A stretch of 64,000 nt of DNA from Cognatiyoonia sp965661665 (lineage in GTDB: Bacteria; Pseudomonadota; Alphaproteobacteria; Rhodobacterales; Rhodobacteraceae). The stretch's first letter is position 1. Each line of letters begins with the position of its first letter. The translations under genes were made by a program, and so were the position numbers. The stretch covers positions 62,001 through 126,000 of the forward strand of contig NZ_CBFIEO010000002.1 of NCBI RefSeq assembly GCF_965661665.1. The letters are read 5' to 3'. Below, piece after piece: positions 17,377 through 25,789 of the stretch. A model generated the notes under the pieces. The model did not search any database and was not told the origin of the DNA. It saw only the letters and a program-made list of their open reading frames with translations.

Positions 17377-18915
17377 ATGTCGGGTGACACCAAAACCCGC
17401 CGTCGCGGCAGACGAGGCGCCACCAGCGCCCCGCCATCCGCGCGGCAGGTCAACTATCGCCAGTTGAAAAACCCGTTCCCGGTGATGAAGGCGTTCTCGG
17501 ACGATGAGATCGCCAACATGCATGAAACCGCCCTTCGGATGTTGGAGGAGCTTGGGATCAAAGTTCTGCTGCCCGAAGCGCTCAACATCTTTGTCAAAGC
17601 GGGCGCTCGGGCGGAAGGGGAGATGGTCTATATTGGCCGCGACATCATCGAAGCCGCCATCGCCAGTGCTCCGAAGTCGATCCCGTGTCTCGCCGGTGCC
17701 CGCCACCGTGATTTCACGCTGGAACTTGGCAGTCTGACCTTCCAACCCGGTGCCGCCGCGCCCCATGCCACCGATCTTGTCCGTGGCCGTCGCCCAGGCC
17801 GTGGCGCGGATTTCGAAGAACTGGCGCGACTGACCCAGCATTTTGACGTCTTTCAGATGGTGTCGCCGCTGGTCGAACCACAAGACGTGCCTGTCCAAGA
17901 CCGCCACTACTTCACGACCGAAGTGCAGCTTACAAAGACGGACAAATTCCCCTTCTTCTTCTCTCGCGGGACACCGCAGGCGATGGATAATTTCGAGATG
18001 CTGAGGGATTTCCGTGGCGCGTCGGATGAGGCGTTCCGGGCGAGTCCCCATTGCTACACAATCATCAACACCAACAGCCCGCGCACGCTCGACATCCCCA
18101 TGGCCCAAGGTTTGATCGATTTTGCGCGGCACGGGCAGGTGTCCATCGTCACGCCTTTCACCTTGATGGGCGCGATGGCCCCGATCACGGTTGCGGGAGC
18201 GATGACACTCAGCCACGCCGAATGCATGGCAGCGATTGCCCTGACCCAATTGATCAATCCCGGCGCGCCGGTGTGCTATGGCACCTTCACTTCCAACGTG
18301 GATATGAAATCCGGCGCACCCGCTTTCGGCACGCCGACGCATTTCCAAGCCTCCCTCGCTGCTGGCCAATTAGCCCGCCATTTGGGGCTGCCGTGGCGCA
18401 GTGCGGCGGGGTCGGCCTCAAACCTCAACGATGTGCAAGCGGCGAATGAGAACCAGCTTGGTCTCTGGGGCTGCTTGATGGCAGGGGCCACGGTCATCAT
18501 TCATTCGGCTGGATGGCTCGAAGGGGGCCTCTCTGTGTCTTACGAAAAACTCATCACCGACGTAGAAGTGCTCAACATGGTGGCGGAGCTTTGCGCAGGC
18601 GCGAAAGCAGGCCCCGATGAGATCGGCTTTGAAAACGCGCTATCAGAGGTTGATCCAAGCTGCCATTTCTTCGCCACGACCCAAACGATGGCGCGCTACA
18701 ACACGGAATTTTATGAACCCATCGTCCACGATTATGCGAACTTCGGCACATGGACGGATAGAGGCGCGAAAGACGCCACAGCCCGCGCGACGGAAGTGTG
18801 GCAGCGCATCTTGGCCGAAGACAACGGCCCCAAAGTCGACGCCGACCGAAATGGCGCCTTGCAGGCGTTCATCGCCAAACGTAAGGCGGAGGGCGGCGCA
18901 CCGCCGGAGAGCTAG
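17377..18915 (+). CDS. Non-pyrrolysine MttB-family (trimethylamine/betaine) methyltransferase
   Basis: A 512-residue member of the trimethylamine:corrinoid methyltransferase family with an uninterrupted frame, hence no pyrrolysine amber codon. Conserved segments include the N-terminal NMHETALRMLEELGIKVL, GRRPGRGADFEELARL, and the barrel portion around MALGA-type loops and GSASNLNDVQAANENQLG. Characterised non-Pyl members demethylate glycine betaine, proline betaine or carnitine, passing methyl to a corrinoid protein. No corrinoid-binding protein or reactivase is encoded nearby. It is flanked by DMGDH and sox genes, which supports a quaternary-amine substrate. Confidence 0.85.
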   Translation: MSGDTKTRRRGRRGATSAPPSARQVNYRQLKNPFPVMKAFSDDEIANMHETALRMLEELGIKVLLPEALNIFVKAGARAEGEMVYIGRDIIEAAIASAPKSIPCLAGARHRDFTLELGSLTFQPGAAAPHATDLVRGRRPGRGADFEELARLTQHFDVFQMVSPLVEPQDVPVQDRHYFTTEVQLTKTDKFPFFFSRGTPQAMDNFEMLRDFRGASDEAFRASPHCYTIINTNSPRTLDIPMAQGLIDFARHGQVSIVTPFTLMGAMAPITVAGAMTLSHAECMAAIALTQLINPGAPVCYGTFTSNVDMKSGAPAFGTPTHFQASLAAGQLARHLGLPWRSAAGSASNLNDVQAANENQLGLWGCLMAGATVIIHSAGWLEGGLSVSYEKLITDVEVLNMVAELCAGAKAGPDEIGFENALSEVDPSCHFFATTQTMARYNTEFYEPIVHDYANFGTWTDRGAKDATARATEVWQRILAEDNGPKVDADRNGALQAFIAKRKAEGGAPPES

Positions 18916-18916
18916 G

Positions 18917-19591
18917 ATGATGGATCGTGACACCCCAGTTTTGAGCCGTGACGACCCCGGCAGCCCGCCGCTGATCGGCAACGTCAAAGTTACGCGCGAA
19001 GACTGGCTCAACCTCGCTCGTGATGTGCTGGTCCACGATGGGGTGGGGGAGCTGAAGATCCTGACGCTAGCAGAGAAGCTCGGCGTCTCACGCTCCAGTT
19101 TCTATTGGTACTTCAAGAACCGCTCCGAACTGCTCGACGCTCTGTTGCAGGAATGGGAGAGCCGGAACTCTCAGACGATCATCCGGCATTGCGAAATGCC
19201 CGCAGCGAACATCACCAACGCCGCCTGCAATTTTTTCCGTTGCTTCATTGACCAATCGCTCTTTGACAGCCGCCTAGACTTCGCCGTGCGCGAATGGGCG
19301 CGGCGCGATGCTTCCGTCCGCAAGCGGATTGATGTGGCGGATGCGGCACGGCTCGACGCAATCATCGCTATGTTCGTCAGGCAAGGGTTTCCAGCGACGG
19401 AGGCGGACGCCCGCGCCCGCGTCCTTTATTTCATGCAGTTGGGCTATCATGCGCTCGATGTCCGTGAAACGATGGAAACGCGGATGCAGCGGCTACCCGC
19501 ATTTCTGGAATGCTTCACGGGCGTTGTCCCAAGCCAAGAAGCGGTTGTTGAGTTTGCTGCCTTTGCAAAGGCGCAGGAGGCGAAAACATGA
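18917..19591 (+). CDS. TetR-family transcriptional regulator
   Basis: A 224-residue regulator with an N-terminal helix-turn-helix at about 48-70 (LTLAEKLGVSRSSFYWYFKNR) and a C-terminal helical ligand domain rich in aromatic residues. The start is one of two tandem ATGs one base after the mttB-like stop. The gene lies inside the operon, between mttB and soxB, and overlaps soxB by four bases, so it is probably autoregulated together with the demethylation genes. The ligand is unknown; a betaine or its breakdown product is a natural guess. Confidence 0.85.
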   Translation: MMDRDTPVLSRDDPGSPPLIGNVKVTREDWLNLARDVLVHDGVGELKILTLAEKLGVSRSSFYWYFKNRSELLDALLQEWESRNSQTIIRHCEMPAANITNAACNFFRCFIDQSLFDSRLDFAVREWARRDASVRKRIDVADAARLDAIIAMFVRQGFPATEADARARVLYFMQLGYHALDVRETMETRMQRLPAFLECFTGVVPSQEAVVEFAAFAKAQEAKT

Positions 19592-20838
19592 AACGCTATT
19601 CCGCGTGGCAGGTGTTCCGCGAAGGGTTGCGCGGCGGTAAGGGCTGGGGCGCGGCGTGGCGCACGCCGAAACCAAAGAAGCAATACGATGTAGTGATTAT
19701 CGGGGCAGGCGGGCATGGCCTATCAACGGCCTATTACCTCGCCAAGAACCACGGCATCACGGACATCGCGGTTATCGAAAAAGGTTGGCTTGGCGGCGGT
19801 AACACTGGTCGAAACACGACGGCGATCCGGTCGAACTATTTCTACCCTGAAAGCGCGCAGCTCTACGACCTGTCCGTGCGGCTTTATGAGGTGCTGTCGA
19901 AAGACCTCAACTACAACGTCATGTTCTCCCAACGTGGGATGATGGTCCTTGCCCATTCCGAACCGGAGATGGAGATGGCCGCGCGGCAGTACAACGCAAT
20001 GCGCCTCAATGGGATCGACGCGGAACTGCTGGATGCGAAAGAGGTACAGAAACGCGCGCCATTGCTGAACTTTCGGCAGGACGCCCGCTATCCGATCCAT
20101 GGCGCGGTGAACCAGCCGCGGGGCGGTACAGGGCGTCACGATGCGGTTGCCTGGGGCTATGCGCGGGCCGCCGACGCGCTGGGCGTTGATATCATTCAGA
20201 ACTGCGAAGTAACTGATTTCATTATGGAAGCCGGCCGATGCGTCGGGGTCAACACAGCCTTTGGCGAAATCCGCGCAGGCATGGTCGCGGCGACGGTCGC
20301 CGGACATTCCTCCGTCATCGCAGGTCTCGCAGGGGTCAAGCTTCCGATCCATTCCTATGCGCTGCAAGCCTTCGTGTCAGAGCCCTACAAACCTGTCCTC
20401 GACACTGTGGTGCTGTCCCCCGCTGTTGGCACTTACATCAGCCAATCCGACAAAGGCGGGCTGGTCTTTGGCGGCGCTTTGGATCGCATCCCGTCCTATG
20501 GCCAACGCGGCAACATGCCGGTGCAAGAGGCGGTGATTGGCGGGCTCTTGGAAGTCATGCCAGCGCTTGCCAAGGTCAAACTCCTGCGGCACTGGGGCGG
20601 CATCGTAGATGTGACGCCTGACAGCTCCCCCATCATCGGGCCGTCGGGGGTGGAGGGGCTTTATCTCAACTGTGGCTGGGGCACGGGCGGGTTCAAGGCG
20701 ATCCCTGCCGGGGGATACCTCCTCGCGCACCGTATGGCGACGGGACAGCATCACGCGATCAGCCGCCCGTTTGACCTTGATCGGTTCACGACCGGCCGCT
20801 TGATCGACGAAAGCGCCGCGTCCGGCATCGCGCATTAG
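19588..20838 (+). CDS. soxB: Sarcosine oxidase, beta subunit
   Basis: A 416-residue FAD protein of the D-amino-acid-oxidase fold. The dinucleotide loop IIGAGGHGLSTAYYLA is at 37-52 and GGNTGRNTTAIRSNYFYPES follows. H184 in TGRHDAVAWG corresponds to the residue that I recall as the covalent FMN site of heterotetrameric sarcosine oxidase. The subunit oxidises sarcosine to glycine and an imine whose methylene goes to folate in the alpha subunit. The N-terminal MKRYSAWQVFREGL is typical of SoxB. It is followed by soxD, soxA and soxG in the canonical order. Confidence 0.93.
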   Translation: MKRYSAWQVFREGLRGGKGWGAAWRTPKPKKQYDVVIIGAGGHGLSTAYYLAKNHGITDIAVIEKGWLGGGNTGRNTTAIRSNYFYPESAQLYDLSVRLYEVLSKDLNYNVMFSQRGMMVLAHSEPEMEMAARQYNAMRLNGIDAELLDAKEVQKRAPLLNFRQDARYPIHGAVNQPRGGTGRHDAVAWGYARAADALGVDIIQNCEVTDFIMEAGRCVGVNTAFGEIRAGMVAATVAGHSSVIAGLAGVKLPIHSYALQAFVSEPYKPVLDTVVLSPAVGTYISQSDKGGLVFGGALDRIPSYGQRGNMPVQEAVIGGLLEVMPALAKVKLLRHWGGIVDVTPDSSPIIGPSGVEGLYLNCGWGTGGFKAIPAGGYLLAHRMATGQHHAISRPFDLDRFTTGRLIDESAASGIAH

Positions 20839-20849
20839 GAGGGTCAGAT

Positions 20850-21116
20850 ATGCAAGTTTTCCCATGTCCCTTCTGCGGCGACCGCAACGAACGCGAATTC
20901 CACTTCCTCGCCGAAGCAGGCAAGGTCCGCCCTGACACAACACAAGAAATTTCGGATGCAGATTGGGCCACCTACCTGCACAGCCATCGCAACGAAAAAG
21001 GCGCGGTTCGGGAGGTGTGGATGCACACAACCTGCGCGGAGGTTTTCATCCTCGAACGCGACAGCGTCACGATGAGTATCACTCAAAGCATCGCGCTGCG
21101 TGGGGGTGACGCATGA
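20850..21116 (+). CDS. soxD: Sarcosine oxidase, delta subunit
   Basis: An 88-residue protein starting MQVFPCPFCGDRNEREFHF. Cys6 and Cys9, with His and Cys in HTTC near residue 60, form the structural zinc site of the delta subunit, and the middle WATYLHSHRNEKG stretch is a family hallmark. It has no catalytic role of its own but holds the soxBDAG tetramer together. A GGAGGGTCAG ribosome-binding site precedes the ATG. It overlaps soxA by four bases. Confidence 0.93.
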   Translation: MQVFPCPFCGDRNEREFHFLAEAGKVRPDTTQEISDADWATYLHSHRNEKGAVREVWMHTTCAEVFILERDSVTMSITQSIALRGGDA

Positions 21117-23911
21117 CCGCCCGTCGTCTAACGTCCGGCGGTCTTATCGACCGCAGCAAGCCGCTGTCGTTTTGGTTTGATGGTAAAAACTACGAAGGGT
21201 TTGAAGGTGACACGATCGCCTCCGCCCTGCTTGCCAATGATGTCGCGATCGTGGGCCGCAGTTTCAAATACCACCGCCCGCGCGGCCTGTGGAGCGCTTG
21301 GGTCGATGACCCCAACGCCATCATGTCGGTCAGCTTGCGAGGGCGGGAGCTTCCCAACTGCCCCGCCACGACAACCTACCTGCAAGACGGCATGCGGGTG
21401 CGCAGCGTGAATGCGTGGCCCACGGCCAAGAATGACATCAAAAGCGGCCTCGACATTCTGCATCGCTTCTTGGGCGCAGGATTTTATTACAAGACCTTCA
21501 TCTGGCCCGACTGGCACCTCTTTGAACCCTCCATCCGCAAGATGGCGGGTCTTGGTGCCGTGGCGACGGATGTGTTGGACGATTTCACATCGCACCAGAC
21601 CCACGCGCAGTGTGATGTGCTGGTGGTTGGCGGCGGTCCGGCGGGTCTGACGGCTGCCCGTACTGCGGCGGAAGCGGGGCAAGACGTGGTGCTGGTCGAT
21701 GACCAACGCATCCTTGGCGGCAGCGTCTATCGCTGCGGCGTCAAAGCCGATCTTGCCCCATCGAAATGGGTGGCGGAGCAGAAGGCAGCGCTAGAGGCAG
21801 CGGGCGCCCGCATCTTGACCGAGACGACGGCTTATGGTGTCTACGATCACGGCCTTATTGCGATGATCCAGCAGAGGGGCTTTGGCACTGCGCCCAACCT
21901 GATCCGAATGCGGGCCAAACGGGTCATTCTGGCCACCGGTGCCTTGGATCGCCCGCTCACCTTCGCAAAAAACGACCTTCCCGGCACCATGTCCCTGATC
22001 GCGGCGCAAGAGTACCTCGCCCGATACGGCATCCTCGCCGCCCAATCGCCTGTGGTTCTGCGCAATGCGACCATCGCTGACCACGCGGTCAACACGTTGC
22101 AAGCGGCAGGCGCTGAGGTGACGGAGGTGGACCTATCCGGCACGCTCAAGGGCCTTGGGCGCGGGCGGGTCAAAGGGCTCAGATCAGGCCGCACTCAGCA
22201 TGCAGGCGACGCGGTGCTGGTGTCCGGTGGCCTGACACCGCTGGTCCATCTTTGGCGTCACGCAGGCGGTAAGCTTGAGTGGTGCGAAACACGGCAAGCC
22301 TTCGTGCCAGACCCAGCCTTCGACGGCATGACAGCGATCGGTGCGGCCAACGGCACCTATGATCTGCCACAAGCGTTGGAGGAGGCAGCGGCCGCAGGCG
22401 CGGGATCGCCTATGGCGCGACCCAAGACACGTTACACCCACTCCCCTGTCTGGCCTGTCCCAGGGACGAAAGGTCGCCAATGGATCGACTTTCAGCATGA
22501 CGTCACGCTGAAAGATATCGAGGTCGCGGCGCGGGAAAACTACGTCTCCGTCGAGCATCTGAAACGCTACACAACGCTCGGCATGGCCTCCGACCAAGGC
22601 AAGACATCCAACATGGCGGCCCTCTCCGCGATGGCGAGCTTGCGCGACAAACCGATCCCGCAGGTCGGCACAACGACCTTCCGCCCGCCATTCGTGCCGG
22701 TGCCGCTTGAGATTTACCACGGCCCTGCGACGGATCAGTTGTGGAACCCCGTCAAACGCTTGCCGCTTGAAGCCGAACATCGCGACCTCGACGCCGCGCT
22801 CTGTGAATACGGCGGCTGGCTGCGTGCCGGGTGGTATGGCAACGGCCACCGCGATGTCACGATCCAGAAGGAGGCGAAGGCCGCCCGCGACACAGGCGGC
22901 ATCTTCGATGCCTCAACCCTCGGCAAGATCGAGGTGATGGGCCCCGACGCCGAAGCCTTCCTGAATTTCGTCTACTACAACACGATCAAGACGCTGAAAC
23001 CAGGTGGCATACGCTATGGTTTCATGCTCACCGAAGGCGGGATTGTTTATGACGACGGCGTCGTCTCTCGCGTAGATGAAAACCGCTTTATCGTCTCCTG
23101 CTCCTCCAGCCATGTCGATGGCGTGCGTGCGCATTTGGAGGCGTGGCGGCAAGACGGCAACGACCCAGACCGCATATTCTTCCATGATCTGACATCTGCT
23201 TGGGCAACCGTCACGGTGACGGGGCCGCAAGCGCGGACGGTGGTGGAGTCGCTACGCTCAAACATCGACATATCCGCTGAAGCTTTGCCGCACATGACCT
23301 TTCAGACGGGGGCTTGGCAGGAAAAACCGATGCGGATTGCACGGGTCAGTTTCTCCGGCGACTTGAGCTTCGAAATCTCAGTTCCGTCGTCCATGGCGGC
23401 AGAGCTTTGGACTACGCTCGTTTCACTCGGCGATCCGCTTAAAGTGCGCCCCATTGGGTTGGAAGCGATGTCGATCCTCCGCGCCGAAAAGGGCTTCATC
23501 ATCATCGGCAAAGACACGGACGGCGAGACCATGCCGCATGATCTGGGGTTTGCAGCTCCACGCCAAAAGAAATCGACCGCCTTCATTGGCGACCGTAGTC
23601 TTCACACCGACCGTGCAAACGATCCCAACCGCAAGGTGCTTGTTGGCCTTCGCGTGGCGGATGGGGCGGGGCCCTTGGCCACTGGCGCACATGCAATCAC
23701 CGAAGACCCCGACAGGCGGTCGATCGGCTATGTCACCTCCAGCTATATGAGCCCCAACCTCGGAGCGCCGGTGGCGTTGGCGATGATCGAGGCACCATTG
23801 GCCAAAGAAGGCGCGACCGTCCAAATCTGGCACATGGACACAGTGCGCGAGGCCACGGTTTGCAAGCCTTGCGTCTACGACCCAGAAGGGGAGCGGCTCC
23901 ATGCGGGATGA
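21113..23911 (+). CDS. soxA: Sarcosine oxidase, alpha subunit
   Basis: A 932-residue, three-part subunit. A ferredoxin-like N-terminal region (FDGKNYEGFEGDTIASALLA, 22-41) comes first. An NAD/FAD-type domain with CDVLVVGGGPAGLTAARTAA begins near residue 167. A C-terminal GcvT-like folate domain covers about residues 560-930. It binds NAD+ and tetrahydrofolate and converts the imine made by SoxB to methylene-tetrahydrofolate. The length matches the family. The gene overlaps soxD by four bases and soxG by eleven. Confidence 0.93.
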   Translation: MTARRLTSGGLIDRSKPLSFWFDGKNYEGFEGDTIASALLANDVAIVGRSFKYHRPRGLWSAWVDDPNAIMSVSLRGRELPNCPATTTYLQDGMRVRSVNAWPTAKNDIKSGLDILHRFLGAGFYYKTFIWPDWHLFEPSIRKMAGLGAVATDVLDDFTSHQTHAQCDVLVVGGGPAGLTAARTAAEAGQDVVLVDDQRILGGSVYRCGVKADLAPSKWVAEQKAALEAAGARILTETTAYGVYDHGLIAMIQQRGFGTAPNLIRMRAKRVILATGALDRPLTFAKNDLPGTMSLIAAQEYLARYGILAAQSPVVLRNATIADHAVNTLQAAGAEVTEVDLSGTLKGLGRGRVKGLRSGRTQHAGDAVLVSGGLTPLVHLWRHAGGKLEWCETRQAFVPDPAFDGMTAIGAANGTYDLPQALEEAAAAGAGSPMARPKTRYTHSPVWPVPGTKGRQWIDFQHDVTLKDIEVAARENYVSVEHLKRYTTLGMASDQGKTSNMAALSAMASLRDKPIPQVGTTTFRPPFVPVPLEIYHGPATDQLWNPVKRLPLEAEHRDLDAALCEYGGWLRAGWYGNGHRDVTIQKEAKAARDTGGIFDASTLGKIEVMGPDAEAFLNFVYYNTIKTLKPGGIRYGFMLTEGGIVYDDGVVSRVDENRFIVSCSSSHVDGVRAHLEAWRQDGNDPDRIFFHDLTSAWATVTVTGPQARTVVESLRSNIDISAEALPHMTFQTGAWQEKPMRIARVSFSGDLSFEISVPSSMAAELWTTLVSLGDPLKVRPIGLEAMSILRAEKGFIIIGKDTDGETMPHDLGFAAPRQKKSTAFIGDRSLHTDRANDPNRKVLVGLRVADGAGPLATGAHAITEDPDRRSIGYVTSSYMSPNLGAPVALAMIEAPLAKEGATVQIWHMDTVREATVCKPCVYDPEGERLHAG

Positions 23912-24416
23912 TCGGCTGAAATGGACCGCGCCGCGGGGCGAGGTGAGGTTTGACCTAGGCGGTGGCACGACGCTGACACAGGTGAAGGGCCTGCAACTGA
24001 CCCTGCGGTCTGGCACAAATGTCCTCAACACGACTGACCTGCCCCAAGTCGGCTGGCCCGACATCGCGCCCGATGGTGAGCATGTGCTAGTCATGCGCCG
24101 AGATCGGCTACTCTGCGTGGGCGGCGACACGACGGCCGAAGGCTGGGATGACACCACACAACAAGCCGTGTCCAACATGTCCGATGGCTATGCAGTCTTC
24201 GATCTCTCCGGCGATCTTGCTTTCCAAATCCTGCAAGCTGGCACTGAAATCTCCCTCACCCGACCGTCGCGCAGCGTTGTGCGTCAGGCGTTCGGGCTGG
24301 GTCTTTTGATCCACCGGATCAAGGATGAAGATACTTACCGCCTCTATGCCCTCCGCTATAACGCCGACGCCCTTATCGGTCATATCCAAGCCGTCGCCAG
24401 CGGCTTGCAACGCTGA
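23901..24416 (+). CDS. soxG: Sarcosine oxidase, gamma subunit
   Basis: A 171-residue GcvT-related protein. The C-terminal segment LTRPSRSVVRQAFGLGLLIHRIKDEDTYRL contains the conserved pattern near the subunit interface. It completes the soxBDAG complex. The start codon lies inside the end of soxA (11-base overlap), and its stop shares a base with the next start codon, so expression is coupled. Length and gene order agree with the family. Confidence 0.9.
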   Translation: MRDDRLKWTAPRGEVRFDLGGGTTLTQVKGLQLTLRSGTNVLNTTDLPQVGWPDIAPDGEHVLVMRRDRLLCVGGDTTAEGWDDTTQQAVSNMSDGYAVFDLSGDLAFQILQAGTEISLTRPSRSVVRQAFGLGLLIHRIKDEDTYRLYALRYNADALIGHIQAVASGLQR

Positions 24417-25729
24417 TGGCCCGCTGGACTGAGGAGGCAGAGATTGGCACGCCCTATTGGTGGGCCGATGCGCCGAAAGTCGAGGTCGGGCAGGAGATCA
24501 CCGATCGCTGTGACGTCCTTGTCATAGGGGCAGGATACACCGGACTGTCTGCGGCAATTGCGGCCCATGACTGCGGCGCGACCGTCTGCGTCTTGGACGC
24601 AGGCGAGCCTGGCATCGGCGCCTCCACCCGCAATGGCGGCATGGCAGGCGCACACCCACGGTTCAGTTGGGACATTCTGAGCCAACGCTTTGGCTCCGAC
24701 GTCGCCGATCAGATCTTTGCCGAAGCCACCACCGCCTTTGATTGGGTTCGCGACCTCATCAAAGCCGAAGGCATTGACTGCGATTGGCAAAACACGGGCC
24801 GCATCCAACTCGCATGGACCGCGAAGCAGCACGAGACGCAGAAGCAGTTGGTCAAAGCGGTGCAGGAGAAATCCAAGGTTCGTGTGGAGCTTGTCCCACG
24901 CGACGCCCTCGCCGATGACATCGTGACGGAGCAATACTTTGGCGGCATCCGCTTTCTGGATCACGCAGGTCTGCATCCGGCGAAATACCATGCGGGCCTT
25001 CTGCAAGCCGCCCTTCGCCGTGGCATCCCCATCGCCGCTCAAACCCCCGCAACGGGGTGGGAAAGGGACGGCACTGCCTACGTTGTCCAAACACCGCGCG
25101 GCCTGATCCGTGCGAACAAAATCATCCTCGCCACCAATGGCTACACGCCCAACATTTTCCCGTGGCATCAGCGCCGCGTCTTCCCACTGCCAAGCTACAT
25201 CATCGCGACGGAGCAACTGTCCCCGAACCTGATCCAAAGCCTTGCGCCCGGTGGCCGGATGATGGTCGAAACCCGCGCGCGGCATTCCTATTTCCGCCTG
25301 TCGCCCGACAAAACCCGCATCCTTTGGGGCGGTCGTGCGGCGATGGTCCCGATGGATCTGCCGCGTGCTGCCGACAGGTTGCAGCGCACGATGGCCGCGA
25401 TTTGGCCCGACCTTGCGGAGGTAAAACTAAGCCATGTCTGGACCGGCAACACGGGCTATAGCTTTGGCCATATGCCCCATGTCGGCAGCCACGATGGTAT
25501 CCACTACGCGATGGGCTATTCCGGCTCCGGCACCGTGCTCGCGCCATACCTCGGCGCGAAGGCCGCCTATCAAGCGCTGGGCGACCCCCGTGGGGCAACG
25601 GGCTATATCGCGACGACGCTGCGCACCAGCTTCCTCCACCCCGGATCAAACCCGCACTTCCTCCAAGCCGCCGACCGCTGGTACCGCCATTGGGTCGACC
25701 GCTGGGAGACGCGAAAAGGTCGCGTTTAA
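24416..25729 (+). CDS. FAD-dependent amine/amino-acid oxidoreductase (DAO family, PuuB-like)
   Basis: A 437-residue single-domain flavoenzyme beginning TPYWWADAPK, a feature of the gamma-glutamylputrescine-oxidase-like branch. The FAD loop is CDVLVIGAGYTGLSAAIA (about 37-54), with GIGASTRNGGMAGAH after it. C-terminal FGHMPHVG and GYSGSGTVLAPYLG are the usual flavin contacts. It should oxidise a secondary amine or N-methyl amino acid to an aldehyde or imine. It is the last gene of the sox operon, with a one-base junction to soxG, so an N-methyl compound is the likely substrate. Confidence 0.84.
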   Translation: MARWTEEAEIGTPYWWADAPKVEVGQEITDRCDVLVIGAGYTGLSAAIAAHDCGATVCVLDAGEPGIGASTRNGGMAGAHPRFSWDILSQRFGSDVADQIFAEATTAFDWVRDLIKAEGIDCDWQNTGRIQLAWTAKQHETQKQLVKAVQEKSKVRVELVPRDALADDIVTEQYFGGIRFLDHAGLHPAKYHAGLLQAALRRGIPIAAQTPATGWERDGTAYVVQTPRGLIRANKIILATNGYTPNIFPWHQRRVFPLPSYIIATEQLSPNLIQSLAPGGRMMVETRARHSYFRLSPDKTRILWGGRAAMVPMDLPRAADRLQRTMAAIWPDLAEVKLSHVWTGNTGYSFGHMPHVGSHDGIHYAMGYSGSGTVLAPYLGAKAAYQALGDPRGATGYIATTLRTSFLHPGSNPHFLQAADRWYRHWVDRWETRKGRV

Positions 25730-25789
25730 TCCCCTGACGGAACGCTCCGCCGACCTATGTGTTTTCTTGGGAACAACACAAAGGCCACC

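Noticed and set aside
16966..18369. 467-codon open frame antisense to the DMGDH-like and mttB-like genes
   Set aside because: Spans the junction of two real genes with His/Arg-rich sequence; a shadow frame.
19588..24416. sox genes as sulfur-oxidation (thiosulfate) genes
   Set aside because: The names coincide, but the flavin, folate and zinc motifs show the sarcosine oxidase soxBDAG set.
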